Below the pieces are notes generated by a model that was given only the letters and a program-made list of their open reading frames with translations, ran no database searches and was not told where the DNA came from. The translations under genes were made by a program, and so were the position numbers. From NCBI GenBank assembly GCA_016801845.1, contig CM028914.1:18799272-18863271 (forward strand): DNA of 64,000 bases. Reading direction: 5' to 3'. This document shows, one piece after another, positions 30,286 through 43,885 of the stretch (the first letter of the stretch is position 1; each line of letters starts with the position of its first letter). The stretch comes from Polydactylus sextarius. Lineage: Eukaryota; Chordata; Actinopteri; Polynemidae.

Positions 30286-32454
30286 TGCGTCCGTGGATAA
30301 AAACACATGTGACCTCCCCCAACGAGCTCAAGCTTATCTGAATGTAAACTGATGCTGGAGTCCTTCATAATAAAACTACTGCATAAGACAGAAAAGTCAC
30401 ACTCTACACAGCACCAGAGCGTGGTTCTCTTTAACGACAGACAGGTGCCCTTTTTACACAGCCGCACATAAAATAAAAAACAGTAGGCTGCTGGGGGTGA
30501 TTTTAATGTCCCTCTTTCATTTGGAAATGCAATCCCATGTCCCCCCCCGAAACATCATACCAACATGTCTCTTTTATGACTCTTAAAAAAGGACCCAGAC
30601 CTTATTATGACATATGAGAGGGAGCCATATTTCTCTTTTTCCTCTTTCTTGTGCTACTTTGGCTTCATAACTGCTCTTCTTGAAGTCTGATAAGTGAATC
30701 TGATGTAATGAAGGCCACTGTACAGTACAGACACACACAGCCAGAGAGCTGCTCTGTGTTCCTCGAGGTTAAGTTAAACTAAACAGCTGTCATTTAAAAT
30801 TTAAGTGATGGGTTAGAAGTGTGTGACATTTTCATGACGTGTCATACAAACTGTTGATGACAGAGCATTATAATGGTGCTATCAATGTTTATTCTCTTAA
30901 ATGAGCTGAATATCCTGTAGATGTTGTAATATTTTGAATTATATTTAAAATGTGAATCCTATCATGAGGTTGGCAGCAGGTGTGGTTTGGCCGTTGGCTG
31001 TAGATAAAAAAACGATAAGGAGAAGAAAAGTAAAGCTCTGTTGTTGCATCAGTGTTTGCGTTTACACCATAAATCATTTCCCTGAAATGCCCTCTGAGGG
31101 ATCCCCATCCTCCCATCTGCACACAACAAACGACAGTCAAAAATGAGTTGACCCCACCAACTTCCTCTTCCCTCACGCTCGATTCTTTTAACATCTGTCC
31201 ACAAGTATGTACACTTTACTATACGCTGCACAAGACTTCCATACATAACAAATCATCCCGTTGCATGTACAACCTTGAATCTTTTTTTTTTTTTATTTCC
31301 TGGCCATCTGCTGTACAATACAGTAAATCATATAACTCAACTAGTGTTTAGAAAGTAAACACAGCGTCAACCATATTTTTAAAAAATATTTGGAGGGAAG
31401 ACAGTTTTACAGTTCAAAACTAGATGAAATCACAATGTCAGATGGGTATTTTTGCTGCGGAGTTGCCAGTGCCTACTATACTGTCATGGAAGATCTCTAA
31501 TTTAATCCAGAGGAGGATGCTTTGGAAAGGAAAAAGAAAAAATGAAACGCAGTGACATATTTCTCCACAGATGTCACTGTCTACCACCATCCCTCCGCTC
31601 CATCCCACAGGGAATCCCATAATCACCTGTGGCTGATGTCGGAGAAATGCAGTCATAAAGGCAGAGAGCGGGTCAACACAACAGATAGATGAAGGGCTTT
31701 TCTGTGTTATTTTTACTCGTTGCAAATGTTTATGTGACCATATTGCGCAGGCAAATATACATGCCGCATCCCTAGCAACCTCACCAGTAAATAGTCCCGA
31801 AAACATCAGCAGAGAGATCGTCTGATGTGGCCGCTCACTTCTTGCAAAACACCTTGTAATTGGCAGCATAATTGTTTTCTTTTTCGTTGCTATATTTCAC
31901 TCTGGCTCTGAGGCAGGCATCGAAGCGGCCCTGATTTATGGCAAGGAAGCGCTCTGAGAGCATTTCAAGACAAACCGACACACATGTCCCTGTCTGACGG
32001 TGGTGAGACATGGACTGACATTTGTGCGACTACCTGAGACCATCAGTGGACAGTTGGAGGGCAGGGTTAGGCAAGGTTGCTTCTCCTGCCCCCCTGCGGA
32101 ACAACACTGCTAATATCCTTCACCTTACCTCCTTGTTTTCCCTAAAAATGGTCTGTGATGGGCCCTGCAGGCTGCAGCACCAGCTCGGTCATGTCTTGTT
32201 TTAATGCCCAAATGAAGTGTAGGGTTGTGTGTATACATGAGTGTCTATGTACTGAATGGGTGAGAGTGGTGTGAGAGGGTGGTGGAAGCGACAGTGGTGG
32301 GGGGTAAACGCTGGCAGGCACAGAGCCACTAGCACGGAGCTCCTTGTGGAATGCCATGGAAAAATGAGACAGAGGAATGCAGACTCCACTGAGCAGTGTA
32401 AACAGGCTGGGCTGAGAGAATGCTGCAACGCCGCTTTGAAGTCGCCTCATCTCC

Positions 32455-32765
32455 CTATCACACTAACACACACACGAACACACACAGGAACACACATGCA
32501 CATTCTAAATACTGAACAGTAAGTTCTGTTTTGTTTGCACGGTGACCTCAAGACACAGCATGTACAGTATGTGTGCATTTTCAACCCAGCTAAATGTCTG
32601 CCAGGCCGGAACACACACTATTTATTACTTCAACACAGATGCACTGGCTGCAACACATGAGCACACATATGCACCCGCGCACACGCCTGTGCAGTCACAT
32701 ACAGCACGTCCACACACACGCACGCACGCACGCACGCACAAACACACGCACATGCACACACAAAC
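32455..32765. repeat. Degenerate CA-rich region with (CGCA)5
   Basis: Scattered ACACAC and ACACGC blocks, with five perfect CGCA units at 32719-32738. The histidine/threonine-rich plus-strand frames here are repeat artefacts. Confidence 0.85.
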
Positions 32766-34304
32766 ATGTTCAGGAGCTCACACCTGCTCTCTCATTGCAA
32801 ACACGACACTTCAAGGCTTCCGGCCCTGCTGACGACAGTAGATTTTATGAGGCGAGTCCGCCTCGCTCCTCAAACTCCCTCCCTCCCCCGTCCCATCCAC
32901 TCCTAGGCCTGCTTCAATATGGCCTTTCAACATCTTTGTTGAGCGTGCGGCAGTGATATCAGGCTAAGAATGCCTCCAGTGTAGACAGTAGACACACAGG
33001 CACCGGAGCCTCCACCTCAGCGTCTGAGCCAGAGGCTGAGGAATCCACTCAAGTGGGCAGGTAAACACTGCTGCCCTTTGGATCACCACTCTCTCTTACT
33101 ATCTGAGTGTGTTTGTGTGTGAGACAGAAAATGAACAAACTTTATATGAAGTGGAAGCCATGTCTGGAGGAATATTTGTATAGAATTTTTAAATGTATCT
33201 TTTTTTTTTTTCAATCCAGGAGATGATTTGCTGAAAGAACTCACCACCCAGAGCTCTAATCCCACTGACCCACAGATTCACTCTAGCTCTAGTTTGTCAC
33301 TAAGCTGTGAGGATGTTTTACACTCTTGGGCTTGAGGAAAATAGTGTTCACATAAAGATTTAAAAAATACTGCAGTAATATGATTATTTTAACTGTTGTC
33401 TAGATACGTACAGTGAACTACACACTATACTCTTAAGCCAGGTTGATAGATGTTTTTAGTAATTAGCATTTTGTGTTTTTTTCCTTCTGGAACAGGAACC
33501 ACATGTTCTAATTTTAATTTGTCTTCCTGTATTTTACTTTTTTAATCTCTTTAGCTAAACAGGGCGGGATGACCTGATCGATGAACCCTGTTTTGCTGTT
33601 TTGTTATACCAGGACCTTGACTTTTCTACAAGTTCCTGATCAATACAAGTTTTAAAAAATAGTTCAGTTTAAAAATATATAAATCTATTTACCACTTGGG
33701 TAAATTAAGTTTAATTACATAAATTGAATGTTTATTAAACAAACAGTGTGTTTTGACCCAGGGAGTTGAAGACTGAATCTCTGCATCCTGTTTTTACTTT
33801 GATTTTATTCTGAAAGTCCTGACTGGAAGTTGTGATTCATAGTTTTCCGTCACTTTGAAGCTTCTTTGGGAAGTTTGTCTGTTTGCATTTTTTCATTGCC
33901 CACATTGCTGATGTGTCCTCTGTTTACAAACTGTGTCACAGCAACCCATGCAAGTAATGCTATATGTAAGTACTTTATTTTAAAAGTTTAAGCTGCTGCT
34001 TGTGCACTATGTTTCCCTGCACTGTGTTGGACTGAAGCTGACACAGATGATATTTACTCCTTAGGTATTAGATTAGTGTTGAACTTCAATATCTAACCCC
34101 TGAAGTCTGTTACTGGACATATTTAGGCAAAACACCATATGAACCAAACTGAACATCTTGCACTAAGTGGTTTAGCACGGTGTCAATACATAGACAGTTA
34201 CTGTATCCTCACTGTCTACAAGTCTGATTGTACTGTAAACATTAACAATGTCATGTTTCAAAAAGACTCATAATTCATTCAAACAAATCTGAACGCACGG
34301 CGAG

Positions 34305-34760
34305 TGTCAGTTTTTATTTAAAAATTTTCAACTAAAATAAAGTTAAAATAAAGTTTCAATTCCAAGTATGAAAAAAAAATATTTCTTATTTTTTTTGTTA
34401 CATCTTTTGCTCATCTTCCTAGATGGCGCCAACAGCAGCACACACTCAACTCATCCATATGTACAGTCATAAAAGTCCATATAGTGTATACATATAAATC
34501 ACTTGTCCTTCTTGGAAGCGGTGTGTATACAACACGCTCACAGACACTAACAAAGTAAAGCTGAGCTGCGGCTGCTGCTGTCTGCTATTGGCTGGATTTC
34601 ATATTTCACAGAGCTGTGCCACCTCAGCAGGAAGAGCCTGAGCATCTTTGAACACCAGTGCACAGACCTGAGGACCGATGAGTGAACTCTGCAGCGTTCA
34701 CCTACTGTCCTTCTGTCTGGGCGCCAGTGGAAAAACTATCACAGCGGCCGCGACGTCCCA
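34305..34760 (-). other. Possible 3'-end-like and CpG-rich segment
   Basis: On the minus strand a block with several CpGs, a NotI-type GCGGCCGC next to GACGTC (about 34743-34757) and an inverted CCAAT (ATTGG near 34590) is followed by AATAAA at about 34313-34318. I find no ORF over 30 codons in it. It could be an untranslated or non-coding transcript end, or a regulatory block, or nothing. Confidence 0.2.
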
Positions 34761-35592
34761 TCAACACATTGACCTTCTGAACTCTGACTCTCAGCGGTTA
34801 TTACTGCATTATTACATGAGTGCTCAGCGCTCATGAGGTGGCACCACACCCAGCTACAAAATTCATTTTGATCTCAGCTACACCACTGTAAAGTTTAATG
34901 TCTGTATCCTGCGCAGTCGTGATGCAGTCGCAGACAGACAGAAATATAAACACCTGCCAAAGTACTCAGAGACGCCTCAGTTGTTATTCCTGCTGCAGAA
35001 GGTGTCCTCAGGATTCTGCCATGATGACACACCCACAGACTCACAAGGTGGAAATAAAACCAGCCATGCTGGTAATAAACTATTTAGATAGAACAACATC
35101 CATAACATCCTCCTAAGGCTCGAGAACAAAATGTCTTTGCGCAAATGACATTTATTTAGACATCACTCCTCATTAAAATATATTTGGCGCATAATTACAG
35201 AAGGGAAAAGCGCATGTAGAGTCTATTGAGCCAGACTCAATATGCCTCAGACAACAAAACACAAGGCGTCTTTCCACCGCAGAGGCAACATTATGGTGCA
35301 GTACTTCCTACTTTAAAGAGCAGATTCTTCCGCTCTCCCTCTGTATTCTGTGGGATGAAAGGTAGGAGAGTCCGGAACAGAGCACGGCCTGTCATCACCA
35401 TTGCGCTGTCATATCATATGGAAGCTTTTAAATTGGTACGTCTGCTGCCTGCTAGGGAAGGTCTGCTGGTGTTTTCTGGTAGCCGCTAGATAAATCTCTT
35501 CAGCAGGGACAGTCTGTCTGTGATTTAGGAACCAGCCAATACCACAAGTAGGCACCGCTCCACTGCTGAGAGAATTGGTTAGGAAGCTAAGG

Positions 35593-35818
35593 TATATAAA
35601 ACCCAGGCAGCAGTTCATCTACCTAAGCCATGGCTTGTACTCTCCTCCCTCTAACCTGGAAGCTCTGGGGGCCTGCAGACAAAACATTCCTGTTTTTCTG
35701 CAGATTCTTGGCAGTGACAGAGACGGCCTCTCAATTCAATCACAGGCAAACCCAGACTGTACTGGAGTTTTGCATGCATTTTTTTCTTTTTACTATTATT
35801 GGCTGGAATTCATCATAA
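35593..35818 (+). other. TATA-like motif followed by a 62-codon frame
   Basis: TATATAAAA at 35593, then 29 bp later ATG at 35630 in the strong context AAGCCATGGCT, opening a frame to 35818. The product is hydrophobic in its last third and matches no family I know. Distance from TATA to ATG is short for a 5' leader (only a few bases after a TSS at +30), which argues against a real gene. Confidence 0.12.
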
Positions 35819-36684
35819 ACAGTGGTTCTGAGTCCTCAGTGTTGTTCTCTGTTGAAAAGAGAAGGTAGCGTGTGCCTTCCTTTCCTTTGCTTCTTGTCTT
35901 TTCACCTCTGGCAAATGACTAAACCAGTCTAAGGTCAGATCCAGGGAGCTCCCTAAGTCATTTCCTGCTGAAATATTTATTTCAATCTTAGCATTTCATG
36001 GGGTCACTCTCAACTCCTGAGTCCTTTCTTCTGCAGCCCATCAAAACATTTCCCTCTGTCCCTGCCTTGTCTTTAGGGCCATTATTACATGCACTTCCTT
36101 GCATGTAAACTTTGTATATTATTCACAATAAAGGGATCCAGATGTATAACCACTGTTTAATAATAATGACATTTTAATTGATCTAGTTCACTCAATTCCA
36201 AGGCACAATTTTTTGATAATTCATACAGTGTACTTGAAAGTAAGGAAACATTAGAGATTTGTTAAATCAAATGACAACTACTTCAATAATGAATTGATCA
36301 TTTAAATCCATTTTCAAGCAGGAAAATGCTTATTTACCATTAAAAATGTAGGATACTACTGCTTTTGAAAAAGTCAGTGAATTAATCAACAATGAATATA
36401 ACTGGCTGCTCCACATTTTTACACAATGGCGACTAAAATCACTGCTGTGCCTTCATGTATGGATCCAGGATTTACACTTGGTCTAAAGCTATGGTTTCAA
36501 ACGGAGTCCTAATTAAAGCTCCCATGGACAAAAACATCTTCTGTATTGTTCCATTGTGTCTTGGTGTGTTGTTTACTCACACTCTATCATTAAATGCCAA
36601 CTATAGTTATGTGAGTTCAGCTCAGCAAGTAGAACAGATTTTGGAAAATGTCTGTTTGGTTGGTCCAGTTCAACTAAAGACATA

Positions 36685-36705
36685 TTTTTTTTTTTTTTTT
36701 TTTTT
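36685..36705. repeat. Poly(T) run, 21 bases
   Basis: Homopolymer. It could be the A-tail of a minus-strand retroposed copy, but no element is recognisable beside it. Confidence 0.95.
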
Positions 36706-38634
36706 ATTAGTTTTTCATCAAATTACCTCAGCAACCTCTTTTTAAACTGAACTATAAAGTTGAACAGTTGAATCAATGGTCCCGGCTGATTGTTAAAGTT
36801 ACGGCCATGGAAGAGAATTACAGTGTCATGAATCATTCTGTCTGTTTTTTTTTTCCAAGTCAAATTTTCATGAATGGCATTCCTGTGTAATACAAAGGAA
36901 TTCAAATTTCCATTGAGGCATTCTGCGGTTAGTGCCGAAGGGCAGGTCTGGGGGTCTACGACACAAACAAGACCCTACTGATGGAGACAAGGTCCATTCA
37001 TTGAAGACAGATCAACTCATCTTTACAATACAGACCTGGCTGTCCCCGCAACCTGATCTACTATCCTTCCATAGTCACTCAGCAGCCTCACATTAGACCT
37101 TTACACTTCCTCTGCTGGGTCTTCTTCCTCTGGCCCTGAGGGTGTGAGGACCATATCTGTCAGTCTCTGTGACTGTGACACTGTGACTGTGTGTGTGTAT
37201 GTGTGGACACAAAAGACGGTGACCTCATATGACATGAAATGAGACTCGAGAATCCCGTCTCAACTGGAGTCAACTGGAGGGTCCACAATGCTGACACTCC
37301 TTCAGTTGCCTATTAACTGCCACCTGAGTCAAGTTCGTCTGCTGAACCGCCCACAGCACAAAGACTCAAGATCCTGCATCGTTTGCTTTCTGCGTCCTTT
37401 CAGACAGCCTTGCATTAATACAACGTATTACTAATTGAAAGAAATATTGCATGAAGCATGTGACAACAATGTGACAATCTCTTCTTCAGCTGTGGGTGGG
37501 ACATGTTGGGGGTGTGGGGTGGTGGGTTGTGGCATTTACCGCCATGTGAGAGGAGGGACTCGGTATAAAGTAGAACCAGAATTTCCTGATTCATTTTTGT
37601 GTTGGAACCTTTGTAGACAAGCCAACACATCTCCTCGGTCGAGTGCACACACACCTGCACCCGGCGGAAAGGAGGAGGAGGAGAAAAGAGAGAGAAAAAA
37701 ACACAGCAATGGAACTCAACTGTAGACTGCAGTAAATAACCGCATAAAATTAAACTCCTGGCAGGGAAATGATAAAGACTGAGGGGAAAGCACCACATTC
37801 CCTCACATAGGTCCATTCAGGCTGCTCTTCTATGTGGGTGGGCTCCAAATCAGAACCAGCTTTTACAGGCAATGTCCCTCGGAGGAAGCGGCGCTGTGGC
37901 AAAGGCCAGCTGCCGCTCTGCCAGGCTGCAACACACTCTGGTTTACCACATCACAGCCGAACCAACAGCGACCCTGACCTTTTAGCTCACTCACTGCCGC
38001 CTGATTGTCACATCCCTCCCATTCCCATTCACACCTGCTTATCACTGCAGGATAATGGTAAAATAACAGAGCTGTGGAATGGAAGGGGGCAGTGCATCAG
38101 CATTAATCCCTGTAGTTAAACGGCATAAAACAACCGCCTGTGGGACTTTGGCTGATATTAATGATAATACTAATGTTTAACATCTGTGTATGTGCTGAAA
38201 GGGAACAACAGAGAAAGTGAAAACACACTGAGCATAATCTATTATTCTGTGTGCCACTAATGTTTGGGTATTATTTCTGCTAAGACATGAGCCATAGCTT
38301 CTAAAGATGTTAAATGTGTTAGACATACATGTTTTGTCTGTCTGCCATCAGGAAGAGGTCAAAATGCTGGTTGTAGGAAGAAAACATAAATATAATGATG
38401 CAACAGTGTAATTTACAAAGAATTCCTCTGATATGACAAAATCTCACAATTTGAACATACTAATCCAGCATTTGTTTCCGACTCTACCCTCTATTTAGTT
38501 TAATTGATTTCATCTGCCTGTGAAGGTGTGACTCATGGGGTTCAGTAAGCTCAGTAATTGCACAGGAATTAATTCTGTCTAAAACTCATAAAAGCATTAG
38601 GTAAGCTGTAGGTGTGTCCCTCTTTGTGTTTCAG

Positions 38635-38753
38635 TATTCAGTCCGGTCCTGTGGCCCAGAACGAACTGCTAAATCAATATCAACAGACGTGTGTCGAGCA
38701 GATTTTTAGTCATCCTGACATCCTGCCAACCAATTATCACCTCAGGCCTGATG
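38635..38753 (+). other. Exon-like open segment A, unassigned
   Basis: The pyrimidine-rich tract TCTTTGTGTTTCAG is followed by an open frame of about 39 codons ending at GAT|GTGAGT, a strong donor. The product includes GPVAQNELLNQYQQT and SHPDILPTNYHLRPD. Splice sites and composition look exon-like, but I recognise no family and cannot place it in a transcript. The frame continues open through the donor to 38797. Confidence 0.2.
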
Positions 38754-39011
38754 TGAGTCATCCTGATAGCACAGACTGTTGTTCTGTTCAAGCTTAGGCA
38801 GAATTACTATGAACTTAAGTGGATATCTCGACTCTGTGTGTGATTCTTGGCACACAAACACAAATTAGACACGCTTTTCACCAAGGTGCCAGCCCAACAC
38901 GTCTATCAGGTTAACAAAGCAATGAAATATCATTATTCCTACATTGCTACTGTCAGTGTCCAAATGCATTCATAAACAACATCAACATGTATTCTAATAA
39001 CAATTTCTTGT

Positions 39012-39254
39012 TTGATGTTCAGCGGCTCTGACAGGTGGACACACCTAGTGCAGCAGCATCTCTCACAGATGAGGTTTAAATACTCAGGCAGGTGTTTGTA
39101 CGTCTGCGATTGGATTTTGTCACTGTCACAATTCCACAAAGACGCAGTCACTAAACTTTACAAGCGTGCGGTGGAGATGAAAATGAAGGCCGAGTTCGTA
39201 GAAGGGTGTGGTACGGTTGCGGCTGGTATGATCCCATCGCAAGATGGTCTCTAG
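39012..39254 (+). other. Coding-like open segment B, unassigned
   Basis: An 80-codon frame ending TAG, with several CpG-containing codons and a charged second half (FHKDAVTKLYKRAVEMKMKA). Acceptor-like sites precede it in compatible phase, notably CTCTCACAG|ATGAGG at about 39069, which would join segment A at phase 0. It is antisense to the presumed rnf43 5' intron. No family recognised. It could be a chance frame or a relic of a mobile-element gene. Confidence 0.22.
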
Positions 39255-39690
39255 TTACCGATTTAAAACGCTGACTATGAAAACAGAGTCCGCTCTGTGA
39301 GATGACGAACTTTAAACCGAGCTTTTAGTTTAGTAGCTTTTTGTTTTTCTTGTTTAAATTCAAAACACATTTCAAAACTTAAAAAAAAGGAGTGCGGGAT
39401 GAAAAGAAATCATCAAGTTTACTGACAAAGGCCGGAAGCCCAGAAGAGGCTCTCATGCTGTGTTGCTCAGTGCTGCTTGGCCCCGGGGGCGTCTTTCATG
39501 TGATGACTGTTTTATTGGGACTTCTTAATTCCTCCAAGCAGGGACACTCAAGAGTTACTAAGCACCGATTTACTATGTCAGAAGGAGGTCTAAACTCAGC
39601 CTTTCAACCTCTCTCATTTCAGAGTAATTAATTATGAATTCATTATTATTCAAATGTGTTTCTAAAATTGATTTTTGTTCTCCTCCTCAG

Positions 39691-39762
39691 CATTAAAAGC
39701 AGAACATCAGGCCAAGCATCTGCACCTCCCACACAGGAGAAGATTTATCACTTCCCCTGCAG
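39691..39762 (+). other. Exon-like open segment C, unassigned
   Basis: TTCTCCTCCTCAG is a good acceptor, followed by 72 bp with an open frame (ending QEKIYHFPC) and a CAG|GTATAC donor. It lies beyond the stop of segment B, so the two would not be in the same coding chain unless alternatively spliced. Confidence 0.12.
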
Positions 39763-39929
39763 GTATACCGCTAAAACCTCAGCTGCTCAAACAAAATACA
39801 GTAGCTCATAGTTCAGCAGAATATTAAAAACTAGGTCGGCAGGTGGCGGCTACAACAAAGCAACTTTCATGAGTCTTTCAAGTAACGAAAAAATACAAGT
39901 TGTCTGACTTCTTCCAAACTGAACACTGT

Positions 39930-40110
39930 CTTAAAATAGTAGTTTAACATTTTGGGTGTGCACAATTATACACCTAGTCTGGTGTGCTACTGGTTCGCTA
40001 GCTTATTATGGAGACTGATACCAAGCAGTTAACAATCAGGCTGCCGTTTAACCTTGATTTCAGTATTTGTGCTAAGCTACGCTAAGCTAACCCAGTGCTG
40101 GTACAGAAAA
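39930..40110 (+). repeat. Fish GCTAAGCTA-type interspersed repeat
   Basis: TATGGAGACTGATACCAAGC, GCTGCCGTTTAACCTTGA, TTCAGTATTTGTGCTAAGCT and ACGCTAAGCTAACCC, in the order of a dispersed fish repeat that I recognise. Confidence 0.65.
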
Positions 40111-41929
40111 TGGGGCGATTAAGTAGTTTTTACACTGGTTTTGAGTAATGATTTTGTAGTTAAATTATCTAGTAATTGAGTCATGTATATCTTTAATTAC
40201 ATGCATTTGAATATGTATTTGTGCTGTTGATAACTACAGTAAAATGAGGAAAAAAAACCCAAGGAACCAATCGTGTCTGACATACTTTCAGCTTGTAGAT
40301 ATACATTGTACAGATGGACCTATAATGTACTGTAAGTGGTGAGTAAGAGATAGTGCTGTGATACAAGTAAACTCACTACAACAGCTGCTGAGACCTCTGT
40401 GTCTCTTTCTATTGGCAGATTACTTCAGACATTCCTCTGACATACACACCACACAAACATTTACAGACACAGGAGCAGCAGAGAGTCTGTGTTGTTTTGG
40501 TGAAGAAGCGATGCTGGCAGTGTTTTTACGGTAAGTGTGTGTTAGCCTCGTTACGTGGACCCCACAGGCCAGATGGGTTTACTGAAGGAGACGGGACGGT
40601 TGCCTCAGGAGAGATGGATGGGCTGAGAGATCAGTGCAAAGGGGTGTGAAGGGAAGGTGGGAAAGGAAGGAGGGAGGGAGGGGTGTGTCTCGACACGCAG
40701 CCCCTCTGGGTAGATGGGCAATGACATCCAAAGCACTTCCTCCCTCTTACTCCCTCCAAAAGAACATGTTGTTAACGTAGATACAGAGACAGACTGAGAA
40801 TCTCAGACATTCATCACAAGGGAGCGCCATATCAGTGGCCCTGAGGTAAATATGTCGGCGTGATTGTTGTTTATCAGGCCCCACCTACTTGGTCAGTAAG
40901 TTGTTGACACATCGTTTTATCAGGCTCTTTTCTACTTTACTGCAGGTGCCAATTAGGTAACTTCACTCATAGCAGCGACCTGAAGGACAACATGGTGTCG
41001 TTGTGTTCAGGAGCAAAGCATCAAAAAAAAAACAGACAAATGCACAAAACACTGCGTTCAGGGATGATTTGACTCAGACAGAGCAGAACAAAATGTAATC
41101 CCTATATTCTTCTGTGAAAAAAAAAAACAGTAATGGGGAGATTTTTCACATAGCTAAGGTTGAATTCAGTGGAATAAACTACAAATCTTGGGGGGATTAT
41201 AAAAACCAACTGGCATGTGAAACCCCTATCGTCTGAGGAGGAAGTGGAGCTGGCTCAGGGTGTTTTCCACATTACATGCAGCCCTAATATCAAAGGAGAT
41301 AACAATTCCAGCTGCGTCGCTCTTGCTGCTACACACAGGATCATCTGGAGGAGTCATCCCCCAACAGTGGCTGCAACCCCCCAATCCACCCCTATCACCA
41401 CAAAACCCCTATTGCAAAAACACTATCACATGCACATTTGCGTACTTTTTTTTCATGCACAGATGTAACAACAAAACATTTCTCTTGGTATTAAGTCTAT
41501 AAAGCAGACACGCAAAGCTATACAGAAAAATCAAGGGCCTGAATGGGAGGCACCTTTCATTTAATTTCCTGCCTTCCTTGCAGCTGGGGTGTGGAGCACG
41601 AAAGGAGGGAAACAGTTGTACAGAGTTATACCTCTACTCTTAATAAAAGCTGTCGCTTTCTTCAGACCGTTAATTAGAGGCTGAAGCGGTTGCATGCGAT
41701 GGATCTGGCCCCTGGCAGAGACCTGCGACAGCTGAGCTGAGCTTCTTTAGGTGTGGATCCGCTCACAGGCGTGCCGTCTATTTGGCCCTGAAGGCCAATG
41801 AGGCTGAATATGGGAGAAGAGTAGGCAGGTAGTATGAATCAAAAACACACTTATTAAGGTGACAGACCCCCAAGGAGAACAAGACTGATGGTAGAAGTTT
41901 GTTTGTTCTCCTCACAAATTTGCTTGAAA

Positions 41930-42130
41930 AAGCTTGAAGGAACGGTTTGTCATTGTGGGAAACAAATTGAATAGCTTTTCATCACGTGTTGGCTGAGAGT
42001 GTTAATGTCTATGTGGTTAATATGAGACTAAAGTCAGGAGGCAGTTAGCCTAGCTTAGCATAAAGAGAGGAAACTTGGTGAGAATAAACACATTATGTTC
42101 TAGGTTAATCCAGTGCACTTTCTCCTTGTC
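41930..42130 (+). repeat. Fish TTAGCTTAGCATAAAG-type interspersed repeat
   Basis: GGCTGAGAGTGTTAATG, CAGTTAGCCTAGCTTAGCAT and AAAGAGAGGAAACTTGG resemble a common fish repeat (TTAGCTTAGCATAAAGACTGGAAAC type). Decayed at both ends. Confidence 0.65.
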
Positions 42131-42996
42131 ACTGTGAGGCTGCACAACATAATATATTCAAAACAGACTGCTCCATAAAGTGAAAAAGAGAGATTATCTT
42201 GAGCCTTCAAGAGGCGGTAAATCTGACTGATAGTGTCATAAGAGACGTGATTGATGCTATTTCAGCGATGACCTCGTTATCAGGCGGTCCATAAATGGCG
42301 CAGGAAATCGTCTGTAATCATTAGGGTCACAAGCAGTGCATCAAAAGTCCACAGTATGAAAGGAAACTCAATTGTGTCACAGACTTTCCTGCACAAAAAA
42401 CAGACCGCATTTAGTTTTTCTTTTATTTAGTCTGAGATGGAAGTTAAGTAACAAAAACTGCATTAAAAAAAAGTGAAGTGCTGGATAATAAACAAGTTCT
42501 CGGTTTTGTCTGGATGACACAACCAAGATGACAGATTATTCTGGAATGAATCTTGAGCAGAAGAGCACATCTGGAAATTAACTAGATATTTTATTTCATT
42601 TTCTTTAATTTTTTGTCATATGTGGATTTGTTAAGGCAAAGCAGAGCAAAGCTGGCTGTGTGTCAACATGGAGACCAACCGGTCCACAGAGAGAGGGCAC
42701 CAAAGATCGCTCACACGCTGTTGAAGTCAGCACAGCCAAACCCAGTGTAGAGTACAAGTGGATTTTGGCCAATAAATTCCTCTGGATTGTAGACTGCACT
42801 GCACTGCTGACTGAATTCATGTTGAGAGAGACAAACATTATGCTCTGTGAAGGGAAACACACTGCAGAGTGAGTGTTACAGCAGCACACAGTATGTTAAA
42901 GCATGTGTGTGTCTCTTTCATTTGCAAAGGTTTAAAACAGATAAAACACTGTGAAATGAAATAAATAAGATTCTCAATTCTGCTTTTTTGCAGAAC

Positions 42997-43024
42997 GAAC
43001 AAACAAACAAACAAAAAAAAAAAA
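42997..43024. repeat. (AAAC)n / poly(A)
   Basis: A short ACAA-type repeat running into a 12-13 base A run. Confidence 0.9.
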
Positions 43025-43868
43025 GGTCTGTTTTGCTTTAAATGCTGTGGACGCTAAAAGTTTAATTTGAACTTTAAGGGGAACTCCGCAGATTTCACAC
43101 ATCAAAGTGTGCATGGCGTTGAAAGGTATTACTGAGTAAGTGAAAAGGTTGTGTAAAGCCTGTTGTGGTTCCAGGGGGAACTGTGTAAAGTCTGCTCAAT
43201 TTGCCTAAAGTGTCACCTGAGTCAGCGTCTGTCGGGTTGAACATTACAAGTTTGAAAATGAAAATAAATGGGAGGGTGAGGAGTTTGACGGCAGTGAGTT
43301 TCCTAGACATCTCGAATCTGCTCCTCATCTCTGCTTGGGGGCTCGAGGCTCGAGGCTACGTTAGAGCTGCCTGAGTCTGTGACCCAGCTGTTGTCAGTCA
43401 AGCTGCACTGTGAATGTTGTTGGTGCCAGGTTTTCACAAGGATGGAGTATGTGTGTATGAGTAAAATAGATGATACTTCTGGCTTTGCTGCAACAACACT
43501 GATTTTACTTAAAGATTCATTCCGTGTAGAAAAACAGTCACTATCAGCAGCTTTGCGGCAGGACCTCCCTAACAAGGACTAGTATTCGCAACTGTGGAAA
43601 AAATAAAAGCATGCCGACAACAGACAAGGAGGGAAAAAAAGAAGAAACTTGCACATAAAAGGGGAGTGATAAGAAAGGTAGATTGGCGATAAGGGACAAA
43701 GACCGTACATGCAGAAACGCGCCAAGACCAAGGAGATGAGGGCCGACGATAAAACACACTGAGCTGAAGGTGGCGAAACACAAGCGCCTCACAGACAGAC
43801 AGGAAGGGAAAAAGACTAAGGTACAGAGGGCAGGAGAGAGAGGGAGATTAAGGGTGAAGATGGAAGTG

Positions 43869-43885
43869 TATGTGTGTGTGTGTGT
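43869..43885. repeat. (TG)n microsatellite
   Basis: A short perfect TG run. Confidence 0.9.

Noticed and set aside
31438..31869. 143-codon minus-strand ORF, longest in the window
   Set aside because: No domain or family recognised, no splice or promoter support; within expectation for 64 kb of moderate-GC DNA.
32542..32956. Histidine/threonine-rich plus-strand ORFs
   Set aside because: Translation of CA- and CGCA-rich sequence.
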